Assembly (NCBI GenBank): GCA_016201275.1
Contig: JACQDB010000124.1
Coordinates: forward strand, 1-40,177
Source of the DNA: Acidobacteriota bacterium
GTDB taxonomy: Bacteria > Acidobacteriota > Blastocatellia > UBA7656
DNA length: 40,177 bases
Reading direction: 5' to 3'
Positions 17,089 to 25,945 of this stretch are shown piece by piece. The notes under the pieces are model-generated. The model saw only the letters and a list, made by a program, of their open reading frames with translations. It made no database searches and was not told the DNA's origin. The number at the start of each line of letters is the position of its first letter. The stretch's first letter is position 1. The position numbers and the translations under genes are program-made.

Positions 17089-18132
17089 ATGGCAGAGCTA
17101 GAGCTTTTCATCCTTCCGAAAACCCTTTACGTCGAAAGCATACAACGCGGCGACCAGCGCTTTGAGCGCTTCCTGTTTCATCTGATTGTTCGTAATCGTA
17201 GGCCGGAAAGCATCACCGCAGATAGCTTGGAAGTGGTTTTGCAAAACCCTGCGCTTGGGGCAAAACTCTCACAAGTATTTCAAGGCGACTTGCTGGAGCA
17301 ACGCTTTCGGCAGTCGCAGAAAATGATTGATGAAAGCGCAGCGGACGGCCTTGTTATCGCCAGCGACAAAATGCGCGGCATCGTCGGGCAGCGCCTGGAA
17401 GTCGAAGGCGATTGGCAATTCCTTGAAGTCGCGTGTCGCTTCAAAGGACATTGCGCGAGTGGCGTAGTGATTGAGCAGTTGGCGCAGCGTCGCCTTCATC
17501 GTGATGCGCCGCGCACCAAATTCAGCTTGCCGTTGCGCGGCAGATGGTGGATAGCCGGTGGGCATGATAATTTTGAACCGCACGCCAGAAGTTTTCTCAA
17601 CGCGCTGACCTATGCCTATGACTTCATTCAAATCGGCGAGTCTGGCAAGAGCTATCGTAACGCCGGTCAACGCAATGAAGATTATTATGCCTATAGTCAA
17701 GCGGTGTTGGCAGCAGCCGATGGCAAAATCGTGCAGGCGCTTGACGGCATAGCAGAAAATCGCCCTTCGCAAACTCCTGAAAAAAATCCGCAAGTATATC
17801 TGCAACCGGAAGCCATCCCGATGACCGGCAATACGGTGGTGATTGAGCATGGCGAAAATGAATATAGCTGCTATGCCCATTTGCAGCCCGCGTTGTTGGT
17901 GCAGGTGGGCGAAGCGGTCAAGCGTGGGCAACGGCTGGGGCGCGTAGGCAATTCCGGCGAATCAACTGAGCCGCATCTGCATTTTCATCTGGCGGATGGC
18001 GCGAATCTGGCACAAGCGAATGGCATCCCTGTGGCCTTTAGCAACTGGTTTGAGGATGCGTTCAGCATCGCTCCTACGCGGGTTGAAGAAGGCATCCTCT
18101 TGAGTCGAGAGTTTGTCGAGAGCGTTGATTAG
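17089..18132 (+). CDS. M23-like peptidase domain protein, no signal peptide
   Basis: A 347-residue protein. The C-terminal half (about 160-320) is an M23/LytM fold: YAYDFIQIG, EDYYAYSQAVLAAADGKIV, GNTVVIEHG, YAHLQPALLVQVGEAVKRGQ and the zinc pair in PHLHFHL. The usual HxxxD first site is not canonical; the Asp of YAYDF is present, and the nearest His is the one in PHARS some 14 residues earlier, so the zinc site may be altered. The N-terminal 150 residues form an unassigned beta-rich domain. There is no signal peptide, unusual for a wall hydrolase, and the gene follows the RiPP operon after a 155-bp gap holding a repeat. A role in peptide processing is possible but unproven. Confidence 0.7.
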   Translation: MAELELFILPKTLYVESIQRGDQRFERFLFHLIVRNRRPESITADSLEVVLQNPALGAKLSQVFQGDLLEQRFRQSQKMIDESAADGLVIASDKMRGIVGQRLEVEGDWQFLEVACRFKGHCASGVVIEQLAQRRLHRDAPRTKFSLPLRGRWWIAGGHDNFEPHARSFLNALTYAYDFIQIGESGKSYRNAGQRNEDYYAYSQAVLAAADGKIVQALDGIAENRPSQTPEKNPQVYLQPEAIPMTGNTVVIEHGENEYSCYAHLQPALLVQVGEAVKRGQRLGRVGNSGESTEPHLHFHLADGANLAQANGIPVAFSNWFEDAFSIAPTRVEEGILLSREFVESVD

Positions 18133-18159
18133 AGAGCGCGAAAAACCAGGAGAAGATTT

Positions 18160-20757
18160 ATGCATCGCCATCATCATTCATCATCTTTGGCAAAGGCGCT
18201 TGAGACCGTTCAGGCCATGGTTCAGGAGTTAAAAAGCGCGCCAGCCGCAACCCTTGAGGAACGCTTACAACTGCTTGCGGTTGGCGCGTCGCCGACGGTC
18301 ATTGTTGACGGTGAACAAGCCACAGGCAAGACGACGCTGCTAGATTCTTTGGAAACGCTCTACGGTGAGCAAGGCTTGTCGGTCATACGCCTCGCTTGCG
18401 GAGAAGTCGGCACGTCACCGTTTTCCTTAACCGCAGAGGTCATCCGTCAAGCCCAGTTGCGCTACCCGCAGAAGGCCGCGCAAATCGCCGAGCGCTACGC
18501 TCAGGTGTTAGCGGAATTTCAACATCGGCTCTGCCTTGCGGGTGAAACGCAACGCTTGACCTTTACGCAGAGAGACTTCATTTCTTACACCAGAGTAGAT
18601 GAGCAATTATCTATGGAAGCAACCATCGGGTTGATGCTTCACACCATTTATTACCTCTTGGAATTATTGAGTTCCGAATCAAAGACCAGCTTGATTCTCA
18701 TTGATGATCTGCAACTAGCGGACTCTTGGTCTATAGCGTTTCTTCTTCATCTGGTCAGGAAAATCAAAGGACTGCCCATCGCGATTGGTCTAACTCTGGA
18801 TACGAAGGCGAAAGCGCGAGATGAAAAAATTCGCTTTTTTCTGGGCAAGGCCGTGGGTGTGCAAGTGACCTTAAAAAAGCAGCGCGCAAGCAAGCGCGAA
18901 GGTTTGTCTGGCAAGTCATTCCGAGAAGCCATAGGGGTTGCATTTGCAGCCATGCCGTTTTCGCAACAGTTGGTTTTGAGTTATCTATCGGTGTTGGACT
19001 ATGCCATAGGGGAAGCCGCGTTGCGAGCGCGGCTGTGTGAAATTACCGACGACACGGAATGGCAAAATACGTTGCAGGAATTGGAGCGCCTCGGAGCCGT
19101 AGTTCGACTAGAGAGCAACGCCGCAACGCTCTACAAGCTTTCGCATCACGCCTGGCGAGCGGTCGTTGCGCGTAGCGTCCCGACGATGAAAAAGCGCGCT
19201 TATCATTTGCTTACCGCAAGAGCATTGCAACAGGAGATTGCCGCAGCCGCAGACTACGATTGGCAGCTTGGCAAGAAAATCAATGCGGCATATTTTCATC
19301 TGATAAACGGCGGCGATTGGGTGGGCGCATTGGCCTATCACAAACTTTATTACTCTTGCCCGGTCAATACCTATTTGCGCCACGCCAATGACAATCTGGC
19401 AAAGTTGAGTGCCTTGGTGACGACGGAAACCCGTTTCGGCAAACGTGTGAAAGAACAGATGCTGTACCAAATGGCCAGCGATACGGTCAGATTGGCGCGG
19501 GGGCATACAGAAGAGAAACTGCAAGTCTGTCAGCGCTATATTGAGCAGAGCAGCGACGACTATCATCGCGCCCAGATTTACGCCAACCTGGCGGTCTTGC
19601 AAGTCAATCAAAAGATTGCCGAGGCGCAAGAGAAGGCGTTGGCCTATTGCGAGGTCGCTTATCAATGCGCCGAAAACATCAGCGATGCGAACCTTGTCAA
19701 ACACCTCAAGGCGATTATTCACAGTTCAAAAGCGCTGCTCTATTTTCGTGCAAAGGAGGCGACAGCGGCGCTCGAAATGGAACAGGCGGCGCTTGACTGT
19801 CTGGCAGACGCCCAACCCATAGGCAATCGCCAAGTGATTTCCAAGCTGGCGATCCTCGGCGGGATGGCGCAAATTCATGAGAAATTACGGCAAGATGTAA
19901 TGGTTGCAAAAGCGCTTTATCAGGAGTTGATCGAAGAGGCGCGCTGCCGCGCTCACCTGGAAGATTGGGTCGAACACCTCTACAGCCTTGCGAAGATGTT
20001 GTATCGCGCCGGTCAATATGATGAAGCGGCGGCATATTTTCGTGAAGGGATTGCTATCGCCAAAGGCCATCACCGCCTCTTCACTACGCTGATGTACGGC
20101 TACAAAGCTTTGGGAAACTGTGATCGCGGGCTGGGTGATTTGACAAGTTCTAGCAGAAATTTGCAAGCCTGTCTGATGCTGGCGGTGGACATTGCTGAAG
20201 CGGCGGAGATCGCCAGCCTGACCGCCAGCCTTGCGGCCAATTATGCCAAACAACAACAATGGCAGCAGGCCAGCCAGTATTATTCGCTGGCGCTGCACCT
20301 CAGCCAACACGCCCGTTTGAAAGAGCAAGAAGCGTTGTACGCTGTTCACTTGGGATTCTTGCACACCAACGCGGGACAACTCGAAGCCGCCGCCGCCTTC
20401 TTTACCGATGCCGCGCAAATCTATGTTCAGGGCGGCAAACTCGAAGAGGCGTTTAAATATTTCGCGGTCGCCATAGAATGCTGTAGCGCTGTCGGCAAGC
20501 CTTGTCATCAGGGCGTGCTTGAGCAATTGCAAGCGCTGGCGCAAAATTCCAACGCAGCGGTCAGTGAAACGGTGCGTGAGCAATTCATGAAAGCCTGCGT
20601 CAACCAGGCAGGCCTTTTGAAATCGTCTGGCAGCTATGCAGACACCAAGCGCTTGCGGTATGATGCAAAGGATTTTGCCAGACCGGCAAAATCCTTTGCC
20701 ATCCTCACCAAATCAAATCAAGTGTTCGCAAAACCTGGAGGTTCTATCAATGAGTAA
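18160..20757 (+). CDS. STAND-type P-loop ATPase with TPR array
   Basis: An 865-residue protein. The P-loop is G51-EQATGKTT near the N-terminus and the Walker B is LILI-D182-D183, typical of AAA_16/MalT-like STAND ATPases. Residues about 380-820 are a long run of TPR-like helical hairpins. No LuxR-type helix-turn-helix is visible at the C-terminus, which ends in a Lys/Ser-rich tail, so this is not an obvious transcription factor; a signal-integrating scaffold is more likely. AGGAG precedes the ATG. The start is His-rich (M-H-R-H-H-H). It lies 27 bases after the M23-like gene and its last 8 bases overlap the following small exported protein, forming an operon. Confidence 0.75.
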   Translation: MHRHHHSSSLAKALETVQAMVQELKSAPAATLEERLQLLAVGASPTVIVDGEQATGKTTLLDSLETLYGEQGLSVIRLACGEVGTSPFSLTAEVIRQAQLRYPQKAAQIAERYAQVLAEFQHRLCLAGETQRLTFTQRDFISYTRVDEQLSMEATIGLMLHTIYYLLELLSSESKTSLILIDDLQLADSWSIAFLLHLVRKIKGLPIAIGLTLDTKAKARDEKIRFFLGKAVGVQVTLKKQRASKREGLSGKSFREAIGVAFAAMPFSQQLVLSYLSVLDYAIGEAALRARLCEITDDTEWQNTLQELERLGAVVRLESNAATLYKLSHHAWRAVVARSVPTMKKRAYHLLTARALQQEIAAAADYDWQLGKKINAAYFHLINGGDWVGALAYHKLYYSCPVNTYLRHANDNLAKLSALVTTETRFGKRVKEQMLYQMASDTVRLARGHTEEKLQVCQRYIEQSSDDYHRAQIYANLAVLQVNQKIAEAQEKALAYCEVAYQCAENISDANLVKHLKAIIHSSKALLYFRAKEATAALEMEQAALDCLADAQPIGNRQVISKLAILGGMAQIHEKLRQDVMVAKALYQELIEEARCRAHLEDWVEHLYSLAKMLYRAGQYDEAAAYFREGIAIAKGHHRLFTTLMYGYKALGNCDRGLGDLTSSSRNLQACLMLAVDIAEAAEIASLTASLAANYAKQQQWQQASQYYSLALHLSQHARLKEQEALYAVHLGFLHTNAGQLEAAAAFFTDAAQIYVQGGKLEEAFKYFAVAIECCSAVGKPCHQGVLEQLQALAQNSNAAVSETVREQFMKACVNQAGLLKSSGSYADTKRLRYDAKDFARPAKSFAILTKSNQVFAKPGGSINE

Positions 20758-21145
20758 ACCATATCTGAAAATGTTGTGGGTGGTGATACTGATTGGCGCG
20801 CTTCATCTTGCGGCTGCGGCTTTGGAGGAGAAAAAGCAGACTTTCAAAATTGACGCCGACAAGAAAATTTCTTTGATCGTGAAAATGACTCCGGCGGCTG
20901 GCAAACTAATCATCAAAACCGGCAGCAAGCGAGGCGAAGTGCAGCTTCATTATCCCGCCGATAGTCAGATTTCGTTGCACCAAAATGCCAACACCATAAC
21001 CATAGAAGGGCAGCATCAACCGTCAACTTATACGCTCTTGGTGCCGCAGAAAAATACCAGCGTGGCTTTAGATATAAATGGGAAGCCCTACAACTTGAGT
21101 CACGAAAACTCCAAAAACGGAGTCTATGAAATAGATATTCGTTGA
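20750..21145 (+). CDS. Small exported beta-rich protein, unknown
   Basis: A 131-residue protein starting at ATG 20750 (GGAGG upstream), overlapping the ATPase stop by 8 bases. Residues 1-24 form a signal peptide or membrane anchor (MLWVVILIGALHLAAAAL). The mature part alternates charged and hydrophobic residues in short beta-strand-like stretches, with no Cys. I do not recognise it. Its coupling to the STAND ATPase gene suggests a common process. Confidence 0.65.
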   Translation: MSKPYLKMLWVVILIGALHLAAAALEEKKQTFKIDADKKISLIVKMTPAAGKLIIKTGSKRGEVQLHYPADSQISLHQNANTITIEGQHQPSTYTLLVPQKNTSVALDINGKPYNLSHENSKNGVYEIDIR

Positions 21146-21493
21146 CAGGGATTTTCGGCTTTGGTTAAGGAAATCTTGAGGGCGCTGCCCGGCAGTTCAC
21201 CGCACGCTAGAGCGCAGCTGTGCCTCTACGCCGCTGATGAGTGCATGGTATGGCGTTGCCGGAGACCACGGTTTTCGCCAATCACTTGCCGCTGCGCTGA
21301 GGTTGCCAATGACTTTAATGACTTTGCGGCATACAGAAAAATTATTGGACAGGGCTACCGAAATCGGCTAAAACATTAGCATTCAAGCGGGTGATAAATC
21401 TGCTCAATCAGCCTGATACGCAGTCGTTTCATTAGCGCTCAGGCCAAGCAGCAATGAGAAGTGAAACATTCCAATCCATACGGAGGCTTTACA
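21146..21493. other. Intergenic region, 348 bp
   Basis: No gene with a plausible ribosome site is seen; a 72-codon open frame at 21161-21379 has no support. GGAGG just before 21494 is the ribosome site of the permease. Confidence 0.4.
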
Positions 21494-23911
21494 ATGGGAA
21501 ATCTTCTACAAGATATTCGCTACGCAATCCGCACCATGTATAAAAAGCCGGGATTGACTCTTGGCGCTATGGTTGCGCTCATTCTGGCGATTGGCGCGAA
21601 CACGGCGATGTTTACGGTGGTCAATGCGGTTTTGCTGCGCCCTTTGCCTTATACGAATCCTGAAAATCTGGTTATCCTGCGGGAAACCAACCTGCAAAAG
21701 AGCACCGATTCCTTCAACGTCTCGCTGCCTAACTTGCGCGACTGGCAGGAGCAAGGGTCGAGCTTCGAGCAACTGGCCGCCTATAAAAACAAGGTCGTTA
21801 ATCTCTCGACTCAAGGGCAAGCCGAGCGCTTGCAGGGAACCCAGGTTTCCACCAATCTTTTCCCCATGCTGGCCGCCAAGACGGCTCTTGGTCGCCCCTT
21901 TGTCGAAGCCGACGGCCAAGCCTCTAAAGGCAACGTGGTCATCCTGAGCTATAATTTGTGGCAACGAAATTTCGCTGCCAATCCGGCTATCGTCGAGCAA
22001 CCGATTACGCTGGACGGCCAAAGCTATACGGTCATCGGGGTGATGCCCAAAGCCTTTCAATTTCCGCCGGAAAGCCAAAACGTCGAACTCTGGATGCCGC
22101 TGATGTTGGACTCTGCCAATGGCGAAAGAGCCTCCAGACAACTTCAAGTTATTGGCCGACTCAAACCCGGAGTGTCCGCAACTACGGCGCAGGTCGAAAT
22201 GAACACCGTCGCCCAACGCCTGGCCCTACAGTACCCGGATTCAAACAACGGCTGGGGCGTACAGGTAGAAGGTCTGCACGACAATCTGGTTAAAGAAGTG
22301 CGCCCGGCGCTTTATGTCTTGATGGGCGCGGTGGTTTTCGTGTTGCTGATTGCCTGTGCCAATGTGGCCAATCTGTTGCTGGTCAAATCTCTGCAGCGAC
22401 AAAAAGAGATGGCGATTCGCACCGCTTTAGGTGCTAGCCGGTTTCGTATCATTCGCCAACTGCTCACCGAAAATATTTTGCTGGCCTTGGTCAGTAGTCT
22501 GCTCGGTTTGCTGCTGGCGTATATGGGCATAGACCTTCTGCTCACCTTGAATCCCGAAGATGTGCCGCTTTTGCAGCAGGTGAAAATAGACGGCTGGGTT
22601 TTCGGATTTACGCTGTTGCTGTCATTGGTGACGGCGCTGGGATTCGGTTTAGCGCCTGCCCTGATGGTCTCGAAACAGAATCTCAGCCAGACCTTGAAAG
22701 AGGAGAGCGGGCGCGTCAGTCTGAGCGTGCGGCAAAGTCGCGGACGGCAACTGCTGGTCATAGGCGAAATCGCCATCGCGGTGATTTTGTTGATTGGCGC
22801 GGGTTTGATGTTAAAGAGTTTTCTGCAATTGCAAAATGTTGACCCGGGATTCAAGAGCGCCGAGGTGTTGACCTTGCGCGTCTCGCTGCCGGTGTCGAAA
22901 TATGCTACGGCCCCACAGTGGGCAGCGACGTTGCAGCAGATTCTCCAACGACTGGAAACGATGCCCGGCGTGAAATCCGTCGGCGCGATCAGCACCTTGC
23001 CGTTGAGCGGCGATAACATCGTCTTTGATTTTGCCATAGCCGAACATCCGTTGGCGCAAACCAGCGATAAACCTTCGGCGACCTTCAACGCTATCAGCCC
23101 CAATTACTTTCACACTTTGAGCATACCGCTGCAAACGGGGCGGTACTTCGCCGACACCGATGTGGCGGGAGCGAGTCCGGTAATCATCATCAACGAAGCG
23201 ATTGCCAAACGCTTTTTCGGGTCACAGAATCCTTTGGGGCAGCACTTGATTGTCGGCTACGGCGAAGCGGTGCCGCGTGAAATCGTCGGTGTCGTCGGCA
23301 ATGTTCGTCATACGGCGCTGGATGCCGAAGTGCAGCCGCAAGTCTATCTGCCTTACCTGCAAACGCCGCTGCCGTTTATGAGTGTCGCTTTGCAAACCAC
23401 GGTGGAGCCAAATCAATTGATTAGCGCGGCACGCCATCAAGTGACCGCAGTGGACAATGAATTGCCGATCTATCGCGCCATGCCTTTGTCGCAAGTAGTT
23501 GCCAAGTCACTGGGACAACCGCGCTTCCGTGCGCTCTTGCTGGGGCTGTTTGCCTTGGTGGCGCTGGCGATTGCGACGGTCGGTATTTACAGCGTCATGT
23601 CGTATTCGGTCAGCGAACGCATTCGTGAAATCGGCATTCGTATGGCGCTCGGCGCACAACCTCGACAAATCTTTTCAATGGTAATCGGGCAGGCCATGAC
23701 GCTGGTCTTGATCGGCTTGTTATTGGGCATGGTGGCGACGCTGTTGCTGTCGCCAGTGTTAGCGAATTTTCTAGTAGGAGTTGGCAAAATCGAAGCCTTG
23801 CCATTTGTCGGCCTGGCGCTACTGCTGGCCGCTATTGCCTTCATCGCCTGCTGCATACCGGCGCGGCGCGCCAGTCTGGTTGATCCTCTGGTAGCGATGC
23901 GTTATGAGTAG
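21494..23911 (+). CDS. ADOP-type MacB/FtsX orphan ABC permease
   Basis: An 805-residue membrane protein. N-terminal DIRYAIRTMYKKPGLTLGA and AVLLRPLPY motifs are the signature of acidobacterial duplicated orphan permeases. There are two MacB-PCD/FtsX units: the first with a membrane helix near residue 30 and an FtsX block about 270-400, the second with a helix near 420, periplasmic part 450-660 and an FtsX block 690-800 (IREIGIRMALGAQPRQIF). No ATPase gene is adjacent, as usual for this family. Start ATG 21494 is chosen for its GGAGG. It could move peptides or lipids across or out of the inner membrane; a link to the RiPP cluster is positional only. Confidence 0.9.
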   Translation: MGNLLQDIRYAIRTMYKKPGLTLGAMVALILAIGANTAMFTVVNAVLLRPLPYTNPENLVILRETNLQKSTDSFNVSLPNLRDWQEQGSSFEQLAAYKNKVVNLSTQGQAERLQGTQVSTNLFPMLAAKTALGRPFVEADGQASKGNVVILSYNLWQRNFAANPAIVEQPITLDGQSYTVIGVMPKAFQFPPESQNVELWMPLMLDSANGERASRQLQVIGRLKPGVSATTAQVEMNTVAQRLALQYPDSNNGWGVQVEGLHDNLVKEVRPALYVLMGAVVFVLLIACANVANLLLVKSLQRQKEMAIRTALGASRFRIIRQLLTENILLALVSSLLGLLLAYMGIDLLLTLNPEDVPLLQQVKIDGWVFGFTLLLSLVTALGFGLAPALMVSKQNLSQTLKEESGRVSLSVRQSRGRQLLVIGEIAIAVILLIGAGLMLKSFLQLQNVDPGFKSAEVLTLRVSLPVSKYATAPQWAATLQQILQRLETMPGVKSVGAISTLPLSGDNIVFDFAIAEHPLAQTSDKPSATFNAISPNYFHTLSIPLQTGRYFADTDVAGASPVIIINEAIAKRFFGSQNPLGQHLIVGYGEAVPREIVGVVGNVRHTALDAEVQPQVYLPYLQTPLPFMSVALQTTVEPNQLISAARHQVTAVDNELPIYRAMPLSQVVAKSLGQPRFRALLLGLFALVALAIATVGIYSVMSYSVSERIREIGIRMALGAQPRQIFSMVIGQAMTLVLIGLLLGMVATLLLSPVLANFLVGVGKIEALPFVGLALLLAAIAFIACCIPARRASLVDPLVAMRYE

Positions 23912-23929
23912 AGGACCGGATGCCAAGCC

Positions 23930-24007
23930 GTTTGGAGTTTGGCCTTCAAGCGATGGGCTTGCGTTGCGAGACTTGCCGTATGAAGGTTGAACTCCAAACT
24001 GCTTTTT
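23930..24007 (+). terminator. Hairpin terminator after the permease gene
   Basis: Bases 23930-23948 pair with 23981-23999 over 19 positions (GTTTGGAGTT, three G-U pairs, CCTTCA) around a 32-base loop, followed by TGCTTTTTCT. It begins 19 bases after the permease stop and likely ends the upstream transcription unit. Confidence 0.75.
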
Positions 24008-24279
24008 CTGAACTTCTATAGAAAAGCGTGGTTTCGCAAGATTCGCAGGGTATCAAAAAAACTGCCGCATGATTCAAAAATATCACGATAAATTTCCGCA
24101 TTCTCGTCTATCTATCTCTTGCATCTATGCCTAAAATCAGGCTGATTTTTGCGCTGCATTATGAATCTTGAGACGGCAAACGGATTAAGCGCAGCAATGC
24201 AGCGGCGACGCCGTGTTTGAGTTGGTGACTCACTTCAATCCGGCGGTGCGCCGCGCCAGCTTTGCTAGAGGATTCCAAG
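24008..24279. other. Intergenic region before the cupin-like gene
   Basis: AT-rich stretches (24040-24130) could carry a promoter for the next gene, but no box pair is assigned. AGAGGA at 24267-24272 is the ribosome site for 24280. No gene is seen. Confidence 0.35.
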
Positions 24280-25485
24280 ATGCTGAAAGCCTTTGCAGAT
24301 TTGGGCAACACCGTCAACAGGCTCTGGGCCGAACGACACTATGACGAAGCGGTTTTTGCCGAGATTGCTCGCAACGCTTTAACGGAATCGCGAGTGCTTG
24401 AAAACGTAGAGCCGTCGGAGATTATCCATTGGCTGAGTTCCTCTGCGGAAGTCCCGCCACAGGAACTTCGCAACTTCGGGCAACCTCCGATCAATCTTTA
24501 TCTCAGCGAACGATTTCTCATAGAAGCCTTGTTCTGGTTAGACGCGACTACCGCCATTCATCAGCACGCCTTTGCCGGTGCCTTTGGCGTCTTAGCCGGT
24601 TCGAGCGTCCACAGCGAATATCATTTCCAGCAAGAAGAGGCGGTCTCGAAACAACTCAAGCTGGGGGCGGTGAAATTTCGCTCCGCGGAACTTTTGCAAC
24701 GCGGTGACATTCGCGCCATTGCCCCCGGCGAACAATTTATTCACGCCTTATTTCATTTGGACAGACCGTCACTGACGATTGTTATAAGAACCAAATTTCA
24801 AGCGCATCTCGAACCGCAATATGCCTATCTCAAACCGTGGCTGGCGATTGATCCCTTCTATCAACCGACTCTGGCGCTGACCCAAATCCGTTTGCTGGAA
24901 GCGCTCAAACAGACCGACCTACAGCGCTTCTGGCAGACCGCCGAAACGCTTATCGAATCGTGCGATTTGTGGATGGCCTATAAAATACTCGCAATGGTGC
25001 AGCGTAAATTTCAAGCGTCCGAACCGTGGCACCAGTTACTCAAACGCGCTCACAAACGCCACGGCGAGCGGCTGAATTGGTTATTGCCCTGTTTGCAGGA
25101 ACAGAGCCGAGAGATTCAGATTATCGCCCGTCGGGAAATTGTACACGAGGCGGATTACCGCTTTTTTCTGGCGCTACTGTTAAATGTTCCCGACAAAGAT
25201 TTGATATATCAATTGCTCGTCAAACGCTATCCGCACGAAGAGCCGGAGGCGCTGGTCTTAAAATGGTTGCAGGAGTTGTCAGAACGAAAATTGATCGCGC
25301 TGGAATTCAATGCGCTGTCGCTGCGAATGGTGCAACTGGCCCTGCGTGGCTTTTCGTTTGAGCGCGCCCAAGTTGCTGTGAGGCAAGCTTTTTCTTTGGC
25401 AGAGACCGCAGAGGTAGAGAGCAAACTGACCGCCTTATGGAGCGAGCTTCGCAATACGCCGATCTTGCGACCGCTCACGCAATAG
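24280..25485 (+). CDS. Cupin-like domain protein, unknown function
   Basis: A 401-residue protein. Residues 75-185 form a cupin-like beta barrel: H94-Q-H96-AFAGAFGVLAG, then SSVHSEYHF, GDIRAIAPG and FIHALFHL, spaced like cupin motifs 1 and 2 with potential metal-binding His. Residues 190-400 are mostly alpha-helical with no recognised motif. ATG 24280 is preferred over TTG 24262 because AGAGGA lies about 8 bases before it. It follows the terminator and precedes the cluster-end regulator by 460 bases. Substrate unknown; it may be an oxygenase-like or sensor protein. Confidence 0.55.
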   Translation: MLKAFADLGNTVNRLWAERHYDEAVFAEIARNALTESRVLENVEPSEIIHWLSSSAEVPPQELRNFGQPPINLYLSERFLIEALFWLDATTAIHQHAFAGAFGVLAGSSVHSEYHFQQEEAVSKQLKLGAVKFRSAELLQRGDIRAIAPGEQFIHALFHLDRPSLTIVIRTKFQAHLEPQYAYLKPWLAIDPFYQPTLALTQIRLLEALKQTDLQRFWQTAETLIESCDLWMAYKILAMVQRKFQASEPWHQLLKRAHKRHGERLNWLLPCLQEQSREIQIIARREIVHEADYRFFLALLLNVPDKDLIYQLLVKRYPHEEPEALVLKWLQELSERKLIALEFNALSLRMVQLALRGFSFERAQVAVRQAFSLAETAEVESKLTALWSELRNTPILRPLTQ

Positions 25486-25945
25486 AATCCCTCTTGCTTT
25501 TGGTGAAGGTCATAATTTACTATCTCGGTGGAATTTTACGAACGAACTTGTGGGTGAAGCTTGATTTACCAGAAGTTCGTTTTTGTTTTTTGCAGTGGCC
25601 GTAGATCATCACGAATTCGCCGAGGGCTTAGTGCGTAAGGTTTGCAGCCAGCGTATGCCGATAGCGTTGAAAAAAATCTTTAGCAGGTCGGCGTGCTGCT
25701 TAATGAAATGACTGGCGAAACCAGAGTGGCGGTGAATCGTGAGGATTGCCTTCAGAAGGTTGATTCACAACCTTCCTTCTCGAATTCCATCAAGGGCATC
25801 AAGTCCATCAAGAGCGTTTCTGGCCTCACGAAGAATAATGATATGCAGGGCAACAGGGGCATATCAAGCGAGAGTTGAGGAACTCAAAAGGCGAAACGAA
25901 CCAGGGAAAAATATCGCTGAAATTTTGTTATACCAGAGGTGACGG
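25486..25945. promoter_or_regulatory. Intergenic region with hairpin and CATCAAG repeats
   Basis: GAAGGTTG-ATTCA-CAACCTTC (25755-25775) is a perfect 8-bp hairpin. CATCAAG occurs three times at a 9-base period (25788, 25797, 25806). No gene is convincing: the 61-codon frame at 25693-25878 lies over these repeats. The region should contain the regulator's promoter. Confidence 0.5.

Noticed and set aside
17269-17931. Long minus-strand open frame of 220 codons
   Set aside because: It is antisense to the M23-like gene, whose motifs are clear on the plus strand; no ribosome site or recognisable domain.
21161-21379. 72-codon open frame
   Set aside because: No ribosome site, no motif, arginine- and cysteine-scattered composition typical of non-coding reading.
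25693-25878. 61-codon open frame
   Set aside because: It runs over a hairpin and the CATCAAG tandem repeat and has no ribosome site.
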